DNA of 64,000 nt from Leucocoprinus leucothites (taxonomy: Eukaryota > Basidiomycota > Agaricomycetes > Agaricales > Agaricaceae): assembly GCA_013368445.1 (NCBI GenBank), contig JAACJO010000024.1:434001-498000 (forward strand). The letters run 5' to 3'. The notes beneath the pieces were generated by a model. The model was not told the origin of the DNA. It ran no database searches and saw only the letters and a program-made list of their open reading frames with translations. Positions 1 to 12,207 of this stretch are shown piece by piece. The position numbers and the translations under genes were made by a program. How positions within the stretch are numbered: position 1 is the first letter of the stretch; each line of letters starts with the position of its first letter.

Positions 1-558
1 CCTCATGGAGCTGAGCGTGTCAACATACTGTTCGTTAATCATTATAGAATGAATTGACCCCCTAGAGACCGACATTCAACCGCACTTCATTTCTTGATTG
101 TGATCACAGTGACCTCAGTATGACTGATGGTGATAGTTGAGATATGTAGATGATACAACAGAAGCCAACCAGCGCCATGACTTCAAGGAATACTACAGAA
201 ATTTATATTCCGCCTGGTTATAGAGCAGATGTGACCCCAGAGTTCTATTGTATCCACTGTCGGCACATCATCATCACAAATATCCGGCTTGAAATGATTC
301 CTTGATCTAATCCCCCTGCGAAGAGAATTCGTGTTTGCATCATCAGATGCCTATTCAATGCGCAAAACTTCTTCCGACTCTGACGACTTGTGTATTTGCC
401 CATTACATTCCCACCATCACAGGCATCGAAGTCATTCGGGCAGATACGTTTCATCCAGTTGCGCCGAGCTTGTGCCTCTCCTGATATTAGGCTGTAACAG
501 CTTTGGTGCTGTGCTGAACCCCATCTACCCTAAAGCCCGACTGTCACCTATCACCATT
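1..558. other. upstream region without a supported gene
   Basis: No convincing coding region is seen here. A frame open from about 331 on the plus strand runs into the first exon of the next gene, but its upstream part has no recognisable protein character. The stretch probably holds the promoter and 5' leader of the gene starting at 559. Confidence 0.4.
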
Positions 559-2424
559 ATGCCGCCCGCAGCTTACTCAAGTAGGAGGAGGCCCAAAACG
601 TCTCCAACCGCAGAAACGTCCGCTTTCCCCCCGTTCCCACCCTCCTCATCGACTCTCCCAGATAGTTACCGTGAGTGACCCTCTCGCTTGCTGCAGGTCG
701 ACACAACCCAATGTGACTGGTCGATTATTAGACAGTCAGAGGACTAACCCTGACGCAGGACAATCAGGAAAGGACCATCGAGTGGTTGAGCCAAAGAGAT
801 CCACAACAGAGGTTCGTGCATGGAGTCTGGACTCCGCATATTAGCCTGACCAGGGTCTTATCTTCTTGGTTTCTAGGACACAATGCATGCTATCGCAACC
901 ATGGGCCGTGCTCATAAATCCAACTTCTCCGTCACATCTCTATTAGGCGCGCAACCAGATACCAAATTCGGGCCCAAGCCCCGCCAGCTTGATCCGAAAT
1001 CGCCTGGCAACCTGGAGGATAATCGTGCACGTTTCCCTAGTCAGGGGCCTTACCGTTATCCATTGGCCGGAAGTAGTGGCGCTAGTGCCTTCGAACCCTG
1101 GAAGGCGTTAGAACCACCAGGTCCTTCTGGGGAATCACGGAACCTCCAATCGACGATCTCGCTCAAACTCAAAATACCTAATTTCAAGAATTTTGGCAAG
1201 TCCAGGAGTCGCTCAGATGAAGGACAGCAGGCTGCCTCGTTAACTTCTCGTCCGCAAACACCATCGATGTGGTCCCCTCTTCTCGGCACCCGTCCGTTAT
1301 TCCCAAATGACACATTGCCCCTCGGCGCCATGCAATTTGAACACTCCAACCCTAACAACTCTTACCTCATCCCAAGCCGAGCACCAAAATCAGAAGAAGG
1401 TTCTGATTCATGGAATTCTCGTCCATTCTCCCCAACGTCTACCCTTGGGTCTCAGGAAGAGTCTCTGCCACAAACTCCCTGTACAATAAGATCGGGCTTT
1501 TTCCAACCAGGATCACCTGCTTTGTCGGGAATTGCGCCGTCACATCGGGAGGAAGATGATTTAAAATACAACACGTTCCTTCGTGACAACGTGCCATCAT
1601 CATTGTCCGATGTGGTACACAACGCTGAATTATTGAAAACCCGGACGCGGTCCATTCCCACAATAACACAAGATGACATGTCAATCAATACACAAAACTT
1701 GACTGAAAAGAGTAAATCCTTAAACCGCATGAGCCGCCGCGCCAGTCTTTCCACTACCAGCATGTTGTCCTCCTCCACCACTCCCTCTCAGATTCCAAAC
1801 TCAACCTCGCATAGCGACGGTAGCGACAGCCAAGCTGTTCACGCTCTTCAAAGCGCTACCACACCAACAAGCCATGGATACCAAGGAGGTGGGCAAGGTG
1901 CTTCCCCGATCACACCTTTGTCGCCAATAACCTTTGAATCTATTGCCTCGTCCGAACTTGACCCCACGCGAATTCCCGTTGCAGACCTCGTTGCACCCGA
2001 AACACCTTCAAAAGACTACGACGATACGGCTTCTACGCCCACAGCCGTTTCTCATCACGACATGCCCTTCAACTCTTTCGCCGAGAGCGACCCTACTCCT
2101 CGTTCTAGTCGTTCGAGTTCACAATCCCGTTCAGCCTCACGAAATCATTCCTCTGGAATGAAGACCCCACGCGGTCCAACGCCTGAGCCACCCACACACA
2201 CCAATGCTCACACTCGCGCTGCTCGCACAAAAATCTCACCTGCACAGGCTGCAAAATGGGAGCAGGAGAGGCTGGTTATCACGGAACAGGTTTTGGAGGA
2301 GCACTCTGGGGAGGCGTGCATTATTCGTTTTGAATCGAAACAAGGATGGATGGGCTTCTGGAATCGGTCGGACATCGACAACGTGATTGATGAACTGCGG
2401 GACCTAAGACTCCCCAAGGTGTAG
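559..2424 (+). CDS. Ser/Pro-rich protein of unknown function (three exons, about 570 aa)
   Basis: Proposed exons are 559-670, 759-811 and 877-2424. They join in phase to give 570 codons, with introns of 88 nt (GTGAGT...GCAG) and 65 nt (GTTCGT...CTAG). The large last exon is certainly open; the first two rest on splice signals and phase only. The protein is low-complexity, rich in Ser, Pro and Thr, and probably disordered over most of its length. Only the last 75 residues look folded, with the stretch KWEQERLVITEQVLEEHSGE followed by a Trp-containing segment (GWMGFWNRSDIDNVI). I recognise no named domain. Another frame of exon 2 also reads like protein (DNQERTIEWLSQRDPQQR) but does not connect in phase, so the 5' end may be wrong. 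A conserved cytoplasmic regulatory or adaptor protein is possible, without direct support. Confidence 0.65.
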
Positions 2425-2826
2425 CTGGAGGAGCAATTGGGGCTGGGGCTTGGAGGGTACAACTCAACATCATTGGTCAGTCATCTGCTGTTGCATAGCG
2501 CATTTATTTTTGTCAAAACAAAATACTTTACTTGCTCATTTATAATCACTGTAATTTTGCTCATATGAATATCTATCACTGCTCGCATCATTGATAAACC
2601 CGTATATACCGCATCTATTGGGCTTTGAAAGCTTGAGATACTATACCGTACTTACCAATGTCCGTTTAAGCATCTCGCAGGTTCTATAATCAAGCATGCT
2701 AGATAAATTTTATAGTTGTCAATTGGTAAATTCATTAAATTTCACAACGACAGTTGCAACACGCTCGAAGCGCACAAGAATCAGGGTTCAAATATCCCTG
2801 TTTAGTCAATCACGGGTTGGGGAGGG
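2425..2826. other. intergenic, converging 3' ends
   Basis: This stretch lies between the 3' end of the plus-strand gene at 559-2424 and the 3' end of the minus-strand gene at 2827-3427. It is AT-rich and I see no gene in it. It probably holds two facing 3' untranslated regions. Confidence 0.4.
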
Positions 2827-3427
2827 CTAGCGCCTGTGGCTCATCGGGGCCCGCTCGACATCATTCATTTCTTGATAGAGGTCACTTGAATGGGTCAGCA
2901 CTTCACTGTCACAGAACCAATGATACTTACCAGAAGCTTCATTTGCGCCGTGAACTGAACTAGAATCTACGATTCTCTGTTCTACTGGGTTGCCAGAGGA
3001 GGTGGCTGAGCTTCTGCTACCCCTGACTCCCATATCAGCCAGACCACGCTGTACCTCCAACTTGCCCTTCCGAGTAATCTCTCCGTTTTTGTCGGCTCCT
3101 CTAGCGTCTCTGCTAATAGTATTGTCCACAACACTCATCGCGTAACCTCGGATTCCTTCTCCTAGACCTGGAGGAGAACAAGTCAGCTCAGGATCCCGAT
3201 CAGGGGCAGTACGGACCGTGTATGACCCTCGCAACACCCCTTCGCCACCGGCAAAAGTCGAAATCAATTCAAACCACGGAAGTAGTTTTAGTTTCAGCCA
3301 CCACAAAGGCCACGAGGCAGCGTCGGGATGCGCACTTTATTTTATCCCCAATGGTAGAACCAGGTTTCCTAGATCCGGGCTCGCTTGGGGCTACATCCGC
3401 AGGGTAAGAAGAGTCTGGGTCACTCAT
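2827..3427 (-). CDS. small hypothetical protein with a GEGIRG segment
   Basis: Start ATG at 3427 begins MSDPDSSYPADVAPSEPG. The central exon (about 3167-2931) encodes GLGEGIRGYAMSVVDNTI and a charged stretch rich in Lys, Glu and Arg. A good intron, 2930-2871 (GTAAGT, branch-like GCTGACC, AAG), leads to a short last exon ending MSHRR. The first junction is uncertain. A strong acceptor ends at 3168 (CTGAC 20 nt upstream, CTCCAG), but the only donor in matching phase is a weak GTTCTA at 3360; this model gives 115 aa. No signal peptide or membrane segment is seen. Composition (hydrophilic, Gly/Ser/Lys, repeated charged residues) resembles small stress-associated fungal proteins, but I cannot name a family. 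A CRE-like TGACGTCA lies 86 nt upstream of the ATG. Confidence 0.4.
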
Positions 3428-3512
3428 ACTTAGCGAAGGATGAGGGCAAAGAACAAGAGTACAAGGATTGAAACATGCACAAGGTTACTCTTGTTTTCTT
3501 GGAGGGACCTGG

Positions 3513-3520
3513 TGACGTCA
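3513..3520. promoter_or_regulatory. CRE/ATF-like palindrome TGACGTCA
   Basis: A perfect 8-bp TGACGTCA palindrome lies 86 nt upstream of the ATG of the small minus-strand gene starting at 3427. In fungi this is the binding site of bZIP factors of the Atf1/CREB class. Position fits a promoter element; function is inferred. Confidence 0.45.
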
Positions 3521-3752
3521 CTTCTCCACGACTGAATGCTTTTTCGGGGCACGCGCGCCGATCAGGTTGGGCCAAACAAACCATTCAAGTGTAGCACAAA
3601 CAGAATTGACAAGAGACATATCGGGATTCGGGATCAAAGACCAGGCTAGAGTGTTGTACCAGGTGAGGCGATGACTGTCAAACGCATTGAATGCAAACAC
3701 AAACTCTATACGTTGTACAAGTTCGAATTTGCGCGAAAACTCAATAGAACGC

Positions 3753-5717
3753 TTATTTTCGCAAGACATGAGGACTGACAGTCTCCGACTCAATTAATGC
3801 TTTCCATAACTGCCTCCAAGAAATAGGATTCCCCTGATAGAGCATATGAGCCTTGATATGAATGTGTAAGGAATAAAATCCACCCACTTCGTCTCTTTTC
3901 ATCACAACAAAGCTACCCTCAACTTGGCGATCCCTATAAATGAATTTCTCAACGATAACCCATCCCTTAAAGGTCATCCGTCGCTTGTCATGGCCACCTA
4001 TGCGCAATCGATAAGGTTCAATGACCGGTTCATCGCTTGGACTAGACGCAGCTTTGCATTGGACGTTGAAGCCAACCAAGGTTTCGAAGATCATGTTGAA
4101 GAGTAGCGAAGGTCCAATTGAAGTGTAGAAACGCGTGAGGTGTGGTGTGTAGCGACTGCCGGATTGCGTTTGCGACTGTATCGCGAAGGTACTGCGTCAA
4201 TCACACAGACAAAACCCGACGAAATGTACAGGCGTACGAAAAGCATGAGAGATTGTGTGAACTGAGAACGATAGCCTTCAGAAGCCATCATCTCATCTCC
4301 ATCTTCATCAACATTACTGGAAACGATATTAGATCAGTTAAGAGAGCAGTAGCTTCTCTCACCTTCGTAAAGCGGGGTTTGCTAACTCCAGGTCACCATT
4401 CTTGCGCAAGGATTCTGTCAATCTCTCTGCGAGTGTAGCGACACTCTGGGATGCCAATTGACTTGGCCTAGCCAATGCTCAGGATATCGAGAACAAATGA
4501 GAAGAAAGTTACGTGCCTCATGATCCAAGGATGAGCATAGATATCGTTCAAAGTCATACGCTCCATTGGATTGATAGTCAGCATTCCACGAATTAGAGCT
4601 GCGAGAACGGCATTAACACGCATTTCGGACCATAAAGTTGCCCGTACATAATGCAGTATCACCCAAGCGCCGCCACGGTTGTTCACTGAAAATGGTACCT
4701 GATACATAGCGGCAGAATTCAGGACTGTGAACAGTCGGCTCATCCCACGGAGTATCTAAATGCGAGTGCTAAGTGATAGTTCAAGGAATAACTCGAAAAC
4801 TCACTGCCAAGCAGCATGGTGAATAGTATAACACCTATACCCCAAACATCGACGGGCTGTGCTTGATATGGACTGTCGCTGTTCAACTGTTGGCTGTTAT
4901 AAGAGGTTTGTATCAATGTAGAAAGGCTATTCACCTCTGGTGCGACGTATGGCAAACTGCCACATCGTTCCGTCAAAGGTCGCGTCTTTCCAGAATCGAC
5001 GAGCTTGTAAACTGCTGCGAGCCCAAAGTCGGATATTTTGAGAGCTCCAGCAGCATCTAAAAGAAGGTTTTCTGGTTTGAGATCGCGGTGACAAACACCT
5101 TGGCTGTGAATATATTCCTGCTATCAATGAAATCATTTGTAGAGAGATGCGACCAGACTTGAACATACCATTCCCGCCAGAAGCTGTCCGAAATAATAAT
5201 GCGCGACCTCATCTCCGACTCCAACATCAGGAGCTATGATTGTAGTCAGCATCAGCGCATTTTCCTGGTGTATCGGAGTCTCACCGATTTTGTCAAATAA
5301 GTCGCCACCAGCAGCAAGCTCCATCAACATGTATATACCAGGGAAGTAGAGATGCGAGTGTTTGAGCTCTACCACCACAGCATTAAGAAATTCAAGGATA
5401 TTCTCATGTTTCAATGCAGCGTGGATTCTCATTTCTTTGTCGACAGATTTTCGTTGTTTGTCGTTCGTAGCCGAAGTTAGAGCAATAATCTTGCATGCGG
5501 CAACTCGATGTTCAGCGATGTTGACAGCACGGAAAACACTGCAGCGCTGATGATGAGGTTCCTGATGTGATTTAACAAAGGAAAAGCTACCTCGAGAAAC
5601 CTCCTCCTCCGATTTGTTCAACGACTTCGTACCCTGAGGAATCCTTGGGGTTATAACTTTGCATATTACTTCCACGACGTACTTACCAACAATTTTAGGA
5701 TATTTCACAGTGGTCAT
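3753..5717 (-). CDS. chk1: serine/threonine checkpoint kinase Chk1
   Basis: Twelve exons in phase encode 466 aa: 5717-5687, 5633-5591, 5538-5285, 5233-5169, 5117-4935, 4886-4805, 4755-4648, 4598-4517, 4467-4363, 4316-4238, 4175-3888 and 3833-3753. The kinase domain shows the Gly-rich loop IGGGGFS (18-24), the ATP-anchoring Lys41 (AACK), HRDLKPEN with catalytic Asp143, DFG at 161-163, and the activation-segment end TERCGSLPYVAPE. The Chk1-like C-terminal regulatory region follows, with QSGSRYTPHLTRFY and RLRIGGHDKRRMTFKGW, ending GNPISWRQLWKAL. Chk1 is the DNA-damage and replication checkpoint effector that restrains mitotic entry, in nucleus and cytoplasm. Length and domain order fit fungal Chk1. 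Intron 8 (4516-4468) must use a GC donor (AG|GCACGT) to keep frame. The ATG follows a short upstream gap from the P450 gene on the same strand. Confidence 0.93.
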
Positions 5718-5971
5718 CCTGACTGAGTGAGGGAGTGGCTGAGTCTAACACGCGATTCTGTGCTGTGATGTGACTAATTCACGCGTCCGTCACACATTGC
5801 ACCTGTGGATGTGACAGATACTCTTCTCCTTCGATCGCGGCGATCTATGAAAGTGATGTGGGATTTTAATTTTTGTTTATCTTTAACTACGTTATTCTCT
5901 ATGTTCCCCTTAGCATCCCTCGTACCCGTCCCCACTTTTAGTCCATTTAGCCGCCATCAATTCGTGGAGAC

Positions 5972-8296
5972 TCAATTGACGCAAGAGTGAATCTCTTCCA
6001 CCAACAATGGAAGTCCCTTCTCTTCGGCCGCGTCCTTTCCTTCTTGTTTCCTCACCGCTGGAGAGATGATCTGTGAAAGATTCCATACAATTTCTGCTTT
6101 CGTGGCGTTAAACTTGAATTTTGTTAATAGCATTGAAAGAATGATCTCTGGAATAAATAATGAGATTTGCTCTAGGTCGAGATCAATTCAGGCTCACTCA
6201 TTTCCACAAGAGCAAACCGATACCCTCTGCAAGCAATCAGAAATTGTCCGAATACCCCTCCCATAGTCGACTTACATGCAAGATCGTTGTCCTCCTAGGA
6301 AAGACATCCTAGAAGAATTGTCAGTCCCCAGTTCTCTAATGCAGAATTCTACTCACATGCCCGAATATATACCTGGCAATCGCTCTTCTCCTGTGATTCC
6401 CAAATCGCTGACCCACCGCTCTGGCTTCCATTCTCGGGCGGTACTTCCCCAAACCAGCTCTGAACGGTTAGCTCCTGCGATTCCGACGAATATTATCGTC
6501 CCGGGAGGAACTGACACCTGTGATAGCTCGCCTTCATGCATATATGGCACGACGCAATCTCTGGTGGCGCTATAGAGGATCCTCAGCGATAAGTATGCAA
6601 AGAACGCCGAAACACTTACCTGCGCCTCACGAATGGTACAGGAGGGTAGCTAATCGGTCGCTAAGCACTCGGACAACATGGCCAATATCTGACTCACAGC
6701 CGTAGAGTTTCCTTGATCACAGCATCAAGCCAGGGTAATCCGAGTAGATCATCGTAACTGAGCCGATCAATGCCTCGTCTATTTTGTAGCTCCTGGATCT
6801 CTTGTCGAACCTTTTGCTGGACATCCCGTCGAATTGATAGCTGCCATAGAACGCGTGATAAAGCAGCTGAAGTTGTATCTTGTGCACCAAATATGAGCAC
6901 GCTTAAAGCTGTCAACACTATCCTTTAGCACTAGCATGTACAACTTGAACGTACGTCATTTGGCCGGTAAGTTCAATTTCGCTCAGCTTTTCATGGTCTG
7001 AAGCTTTCTCATTCGCTTTGACTACGAGAAATATTCGTGAGTTCCGGTTTCATTATGACGCCATGAACACCCACCGAGTGCGGTGATAATGTCCTTCAGT
7101 CGCCCTTCGTGCATTTCCTCCCTCCATGTGAGTTGATTTCTATTTCTTGGCGCTTTAATTGAAGTATTTCTACCGCTTTCTGATGCATTGTGTCGGACAT
7201 TTCCTTCAGTTTCTGTACTGCATCGTGTGGTAGGAGCTCCACTAGTTTTCTCCGCAGCCATGGTGGCCCCAGCTGGACCAAGAAGGGTGCGAACTGCCGG
7301 ACTAGGGACAGTCTGAACATTGTAGGACTAATGAAGTATGCTCATCAGTTTTAAAGTAAATCGTTTTGTCAAAGGATTGCTTACATCAACTCTTTAATAG
7401 CAGACGTGTAGGGGTTATTGACCATGGAATCCAATGGGTCGAAACTATATCCTAGGACGGTTCGCCCTACGGATTCTAATGCAACCCTTGACATCCATTC
7501 GTTCATATCGATGTTCTTTGTTCGATTTCCATCGATATCTCGCACCAGAACTTGGGTTAACTGTCATGCCGTGAGTGGAAACACCTCGTATCAGAAGCTA
7601 CCCAGGTCAGAACTTACTTTTTCGGCGATGTCGTAAAACGTTGGCACAACCTGTCGTAGCTGTGCAGCCCCGAATATAGAAGCCGTTATCTTCCTCTGAC
7701 GCCGGTGCTGTTCGCCCTTTGTGGCTACTAAACCTGGACCGAATACGACCTTATTAGTTCTAGAATTATGTGCGAATTAGCGCTTGCATAAGTTTATAGT
7801 GGTGCATGGCCCTACTCTAGAAAGACAGAGGTTTCTTCGAATGCATCTTGCTCTTTCTGGATAATAGTTTGTAATGCTCGGGGATCAGATATATAGAGTT
7901 GTTCATCCTGGCATTTCCCGAGTCAGCCTTGTCCAGCACGTGAAATCTCCGACAACTTACCCCAAAGAACCCATGGACCTTGACCATTCCTCCATAGGTA
8001 TCAACTAAGTCTTGGTGAAAGTCGAGGCCTTTGGGGTTAAACAACTGCCCAAGGTTTCCTACAGATCCAATTGTTAACACTCTCCAGGTACCGAGAAAAG
8101 AAGTAGTACCTTTAATCCAGGACTGAGAAGGCGGTCCTGGTATGCGACGCAGGCTCGAACGGGCAAAAAACGAGGTCCATATCCACTTGATCACCTTGAC
8201 CACGACGTAGACGAGTAATGAGCTACGCAGTATGTCAACTGTCAAGGCAGTCAGTTTAGTGGACAGTGAAAACATTGTCAAAAATGGCGAATTCAT
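5972..8296 (-). CDS. cytochrome P450 monooxygenase (one frameshift)
   Basis: Many short introns split a typical fungal microsomal P450. Starting at ATG 8296 there is a hydrophobic N-terminal anchor, then the proline hinge RRIPGPPSQSW. Later come GEQHRRQRK (helix C), FGAQDTTS (I-helix oxygen-activating motif), ETLR (K-helix ExxR), WKPERW (PERF-like) and the haem-ligand loop FLGGQRSCIG, whose Cys binds iron. The end is a TGA at 5974-5972. All introns seen are GT-AG. The one defect lies at about 7110-7150: the exon encoding LKRQEI and then REEMHEGRLKDIITAL needs a change of frame, and no intron fits there. So this is either a recent pseudogene or a sequence error. The substrate cannot be told; basidiomycete P450s of this type act in detoxification or secondary metabolism at the ER. 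Confidence 0.85.
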
Positions 8297-9304
8297 GTTA
8301 GATCGTTCCAATGCCCTCTTGCGTTAAATATGTGTTGGACGACGTCGGATCCTCGAGTAACCGAACCGTTCCGTCGTTTCCTAGTCATAGTGCCGTACCA
8401 CATTGTACTACGTATACTGAAACCCCTCAGGTGTATTTGCAAAATTGGTGAAACCGGAGAACAGGGATTTGCCTTGTTGCGAAAAGGCCGCTTGTCGCAG
8501 TTCAGCGTCTCCCGAGACCGCGTATAGCTATACCTTGGATGGTGAATTTACACGCTCCATGTCCCTCGGAGATCAAGTGTTATCTATATTCACTTCCGAG
8601 GATGGTTTGCGCTCATTCCCACGAAAATTAAATCTCAACATTATCACTTCTCCGGTGGAAGGAGAAGTGACTGAAATCTTGATTATAGGCAGAACTCGTA
8701 CGAAGCAGTGTTCTGAGGCGATATCGGGAGATATTCCCCGAGATCAGCGCCCTAATTTGGCCTCAGCACTTGGGCGGTAAGCTTCCATTGTCGATCGCTT
8801 CTATTTACTTCTCTAGCTTGAAGGGTCTCCATCTCTTGAGGGCGTTGCCATCCCATTTTTTATTCCATGTGTGTAGGATCCTCCCGTAACGCTTGATTAC
8901 GAATTACCGCAAGAAGGGCAAAACACGCCGAAAACGAGGCCACGCAGTAAGCTATAGTAGGACCCACTCAGTTTAGTCTAGCAAAGTAAATCCCTCTATC
9001 CAAGTCGTTAAAACTCTGTATCTACCGCTCCTATGGTAGTCAGCTCCAGGGCCGCACTAGAGCTCTATCCCATGAGATTCCCTTGTTTGTGGTAAGTACC
9101 CATCAATTGCCCGAGTCCGACCCACACGTGACTGCCCGACGGTAATAAGGCGCCTTGGAGTTGAATTGAGAGGTAAGTACGTGTTAATAAAGTGGTACTG
9201 GTACGGTTATGTAGTGTTTACGTGCTTGAAGTTCTTCCCTCACCCCACCCTTTTCCGACTTCTCCCTACTACATCAAAACGTTTTCTCCATGTAAGCATT
9301 CCTG
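8297..9304. other. intergenic, no supported gene
   Basis: This lies between the P450 start and the first F-box pseudogene. A plus-strand frame at 8445-8780 is open for 111 codons, but I see no motif, good start context or splice structure. It is probably promoter sequence for the P450 and non-coding DNA. Confidence 0.4.
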
Positions 9305-10173
9305 ATGTTTTATCTTCACATACCTAGTGACTCATCCCTCATGCTAGGCAAAAGGGCACAGCATTCATCCTCAGCGATTGATCGGCTTCCGAACGAGCTC
9401 ATTGCCGAGGTATTCTCCCATTACCCGTCCCTGTCGCCAGCGCAAGCGGATATACTGGCATCTGTCTGCAGTCGCTGGCGCAACTTAGCTCATTCAACCC
9501 CAATGTTTTGGTGCCAAATTGATGTCGGAGTTCACAAACACTCCCCGTCGCTTACTCGTTACGAGGCGTGGCTCCAACGGTCCCGGAACAAACTACTCTC
9601 TGTCTCCATAATCGCTGGATATGAAGAAAACGACATAGAGAAACAAAACGAAGACTTTCAAAATGCCTTGCAACTTCTCGTCCGTCATGTGTGACGTTGG
9701 AAATACCTCAAGTTGTGGATCTGTCGACCCTGTCACGAGCCTGCGTTCCGAGTTTCCTACACTTCACGATGCATTCGAGCTCACGACAGTGGAAGTTGAC
9801 CTGGACTATAACGAAAATTTTATCGCTTCCATTGCGGCCGCTCCCAGGCTCAGGCAGTTCACTTATAATTCACCGTCCGGAACGCCCATATGGAACGTCG
9901 AATGATTCACTCGGTTTCCTTGGTCGAACATTACCTTCCTCGATATCTCCGGTTGTCGTGGCTGGGATAGTACGGATGGGCTGGGTCAACCCGATCTCTG
10001 TCTACGCTTACATACTCAAGGTCGATTATGACCCAGACCTAGCGTATGGTATGGCATTGGTCAATCTTCGCCTAGCTGGGCCGTGCCGTTGCTCTATGTG
10101 TAGGGATAACCCCGAGGTAGAATCCTGGCGAGAATTTTGCAAGGTACTTGACGCAGATACCGAGATAGTATAA
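9305..10173 (+). pseudogene. F-box protein pseudogene 1
   Basis: The start encodes an F-box: AIDRLPNELIAEVFSHYPSL, then ASVCSRWRNLAHSTPMFWCQ, as in Agaricomycete F-box/LRR proteins that recruit targets to SCF ubiquitin ligases. The frame meets a TGA (9692-9694) in the middle of a segment that otherwise continues as RWKYLKLW. After a frame change it goes on (SEFPTLHDAFELTTVEVDLD, then RLRQFTYNSP), meets another TGA near 9903, and continues with WSNITFLDISGCRGWDS. These LRR-like strands in several frames show a broken gene rather than random sequence. A second, similar remnant follows directly downstream. Confidence 0.7.
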
Positions 10174-10439
10174 GTAATTGATTTAGTTATTAGCTCATGT
10201 CAGCTTCCGGAATATATTGCTCCACTCTCCTCCGCTTCCCGCTCGCCGGACTTGCTATCTGGCACGATCACAATGGATATCGAGGAAATGAAACTACCTC
10301 ATTCAGCAGCGTTCATAGTTTTTTGATTCAGCACTGAGTTCCCCGTGTGACCTCATCTAATCTGGCCACCCGCCACTGTTGTTCCATCATTTCACGGACG
10401 TCAACATATTTTCTCATTTCCATTACCATAGTGTTATTG

Positions 10440-11773
10440 CTGATTTTTTATAGGCAATCTGACCCGTTGCATGCGGTCAATCGACTCCCGAATGAACTCA
10501 TTCGCGAAATTTCCTCTCAACCTTTTCCCCCAAGACTGACGAAACTCTCGCATCTGTGTGCGGGTGCTGGCGTGTTATGGCTTATAGCATCCCCAAACTT
10601 AAGCTACTGTTGATGAACAAGGGCCACCGCCGCTTCCTTGCATTAAACGGTGGCTCCGAGGGTCCCGAGACGTGCCACTCACTATCACTCTTCGTGGGTG
10701 ACGGTGAAGGACGATCAATGAACAGAAGCAGACACACTTGACGCTTTATACGACTTCTCGATTCTCACATACCTTGTTGGCAATACTTCAAACTAGCTAT
10801 CAGTCAAGCCGAACACGACGCTGTGTTCCGCAGGTTTCCCATGTTATCTCATGTAGCCATGGACATCGACGTTGATATTCAGCCGGCATGCGATGAGGAT
10901 TGCATCATTCCTGCCCTTGCCCTGGTGCACTGTACTGAGTCCCTTGCAAAGTTTTTGTCGTCGTCCGGGCTGTCGGACTTTCTTGGGAAAATTTAATCTT
11001 CCTCAAAATTTTCTGGTTGTCGTGACAGGGATTCTGTTGTTGATTTACTATCGTGGTGCACATACGCCGCGGTTATGAAGCTTGGAGCTGTCCATGATGT
11101 TCCGAATTTGATTTTCCGACTTCCATCAATCCTCTGAGTCTATGTATGTTATCCATCAAAACAAGCAGCCTGTCTGTATTAGATGATGGGGGTACCAGTT
11201 GCCCAAATTTCACAACTCCTCAGATTGCTCTGGAGGATGCCTTCGATGATGAAGACCTAATCCTGGCGTTCACCCTGTTTTGGGATTTCTTTCGGGTGAC
11301 AAACACGCCGTCTCTCTCCCCGAACTCCGAGTCGAGGACAGTGGTCTGCACGACGATCTATATCCACTATGTTCTCGGGAGCGTGGAGAGCAAGAGACAT
11401 CTATTCCGTAGAGCTTGCTATTCCGCTAGGGTATTGGCTTTCTGATGTCCATCATTCCATCATTGAAATTTTGGGAGACTCGGCGTTGATGACGCCATGT
11501 GTGATACACGCGTCTTGTCATTTGGACAGGGGTAATGCAGATAAGTTACACGGCAAGATACAGATGGGATGGTTCTACATGCTCACCCCTTACGTCCACT
11601 TACTCGAATTTAGAGGGTATTCACAATTGGCTTGCATTGGCGTTCGGCGGAACCTCAATCTAGCCGGGATTTGTTGTTGCTCTTTTTTGTGTTTAGGAAC
11701 GCATTATCAACGAAGCATGCAAGTATTGGTGCAAATTTATCTCAACAGACTGCAATGTAATAATACAGGATAA
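10440..11773 (+). pseudogene. F-box protein pseudogene 2, strongly degraded
   Basis: AVNRLPNELIREI (near 10481-10515) matches the start of the F-box in pseudogene 1. About 470 nt further on, the stretch near 10990-11090 reads FLKISGCRDRDSVVDLL after an in-frame TAA, matching FLDISGCRGWDSTDGLG of pseudogene 1. Later frames (for instance from 11146: LSVLDDGGTSCPNF) look like LRR remnants. No continuous frame exists. It is a tandem decayed relative of the preceding pseudogene. Boundaries are approximate. Confidence 0.55.
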
Positions 11774-11887
11774 GTAGCAACGGATTCTCACGATACTACT
11801 TGGACTGGGCGTGGAGCAACCTGTATGGCCGATATCAGACTAACAAGCTCACATCGGAATATAATTATACTGACCCTCTGAGCTCGC

Positions 11888-12207
11888 TCATGGCGTAGGG
11901 GTCAATGCGATAGTGGCGCACGCCGCGGAGCATGTTCCCAACGCGGAATTGCAGGCAACGATGGCAGGAGGAGCGGCAGCGGCAGCGATAGTCCCAAAGG
12001 TGAAGCCAGCCGCCGCATAGCAAGCTACGGCGAGTGTGTTACACCCTGGAAACGACGTCCTGGTCAGCATACTCGGCCAATCTCGACACATGCATGAGCC
12101 TGATCACCTGTTTGACATATTCCGTAAGCGATGAGACCCGCAGAGGCAGGTTGAATGAGAAGGATAGTAGCAGCGATAGTGGAGCAAGTCTTGAATTGGA
12201 GGCGCAT
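11888..12207 (-). CDS. small secreted protein with symmetric CX3C motifs
   Basis: Two exons, 12207-12108 and 12045-11888, with a 62-nt GT-AG intron, encode 85 aa. Residues 1-23 form a signal peptide (MRLQFKTCSTIAATILLIQ, cleavage expected after PASA). The mature part begins GLIAYGICQTGCN and is Ala/Gly-rich. Its six Cys (31, 35, 42, 65, 72, 76) form a mirror pattern: C-x3-C-x6-C, 22 residues, then C-x6-C-x3-C. This matches a family of short Cys-rich secreted proteins common in Agaricomycetes (CYAAAGFTFGT and ACNSALGTC signatures). Their function is not known to me; a disulphide-pinned helical hairpin is an inference. A paralog with the same intron position lies about 1.3 kb away on the same strand (13258-13584), broken by a stop codon. 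Confidence 0.8.

Noticed and set aside
2775..2805. tRNA-like B box (GGTTCAAATATCC within an inverted GGG/CCC pair)
   Set aside because: No A box, acceptor stem or anticodon arm at the right distance.
8445..8780. 111-codon plus-strand frame
   Set aside because: No motif, start context or splice partner; lies in the P450 promoter.
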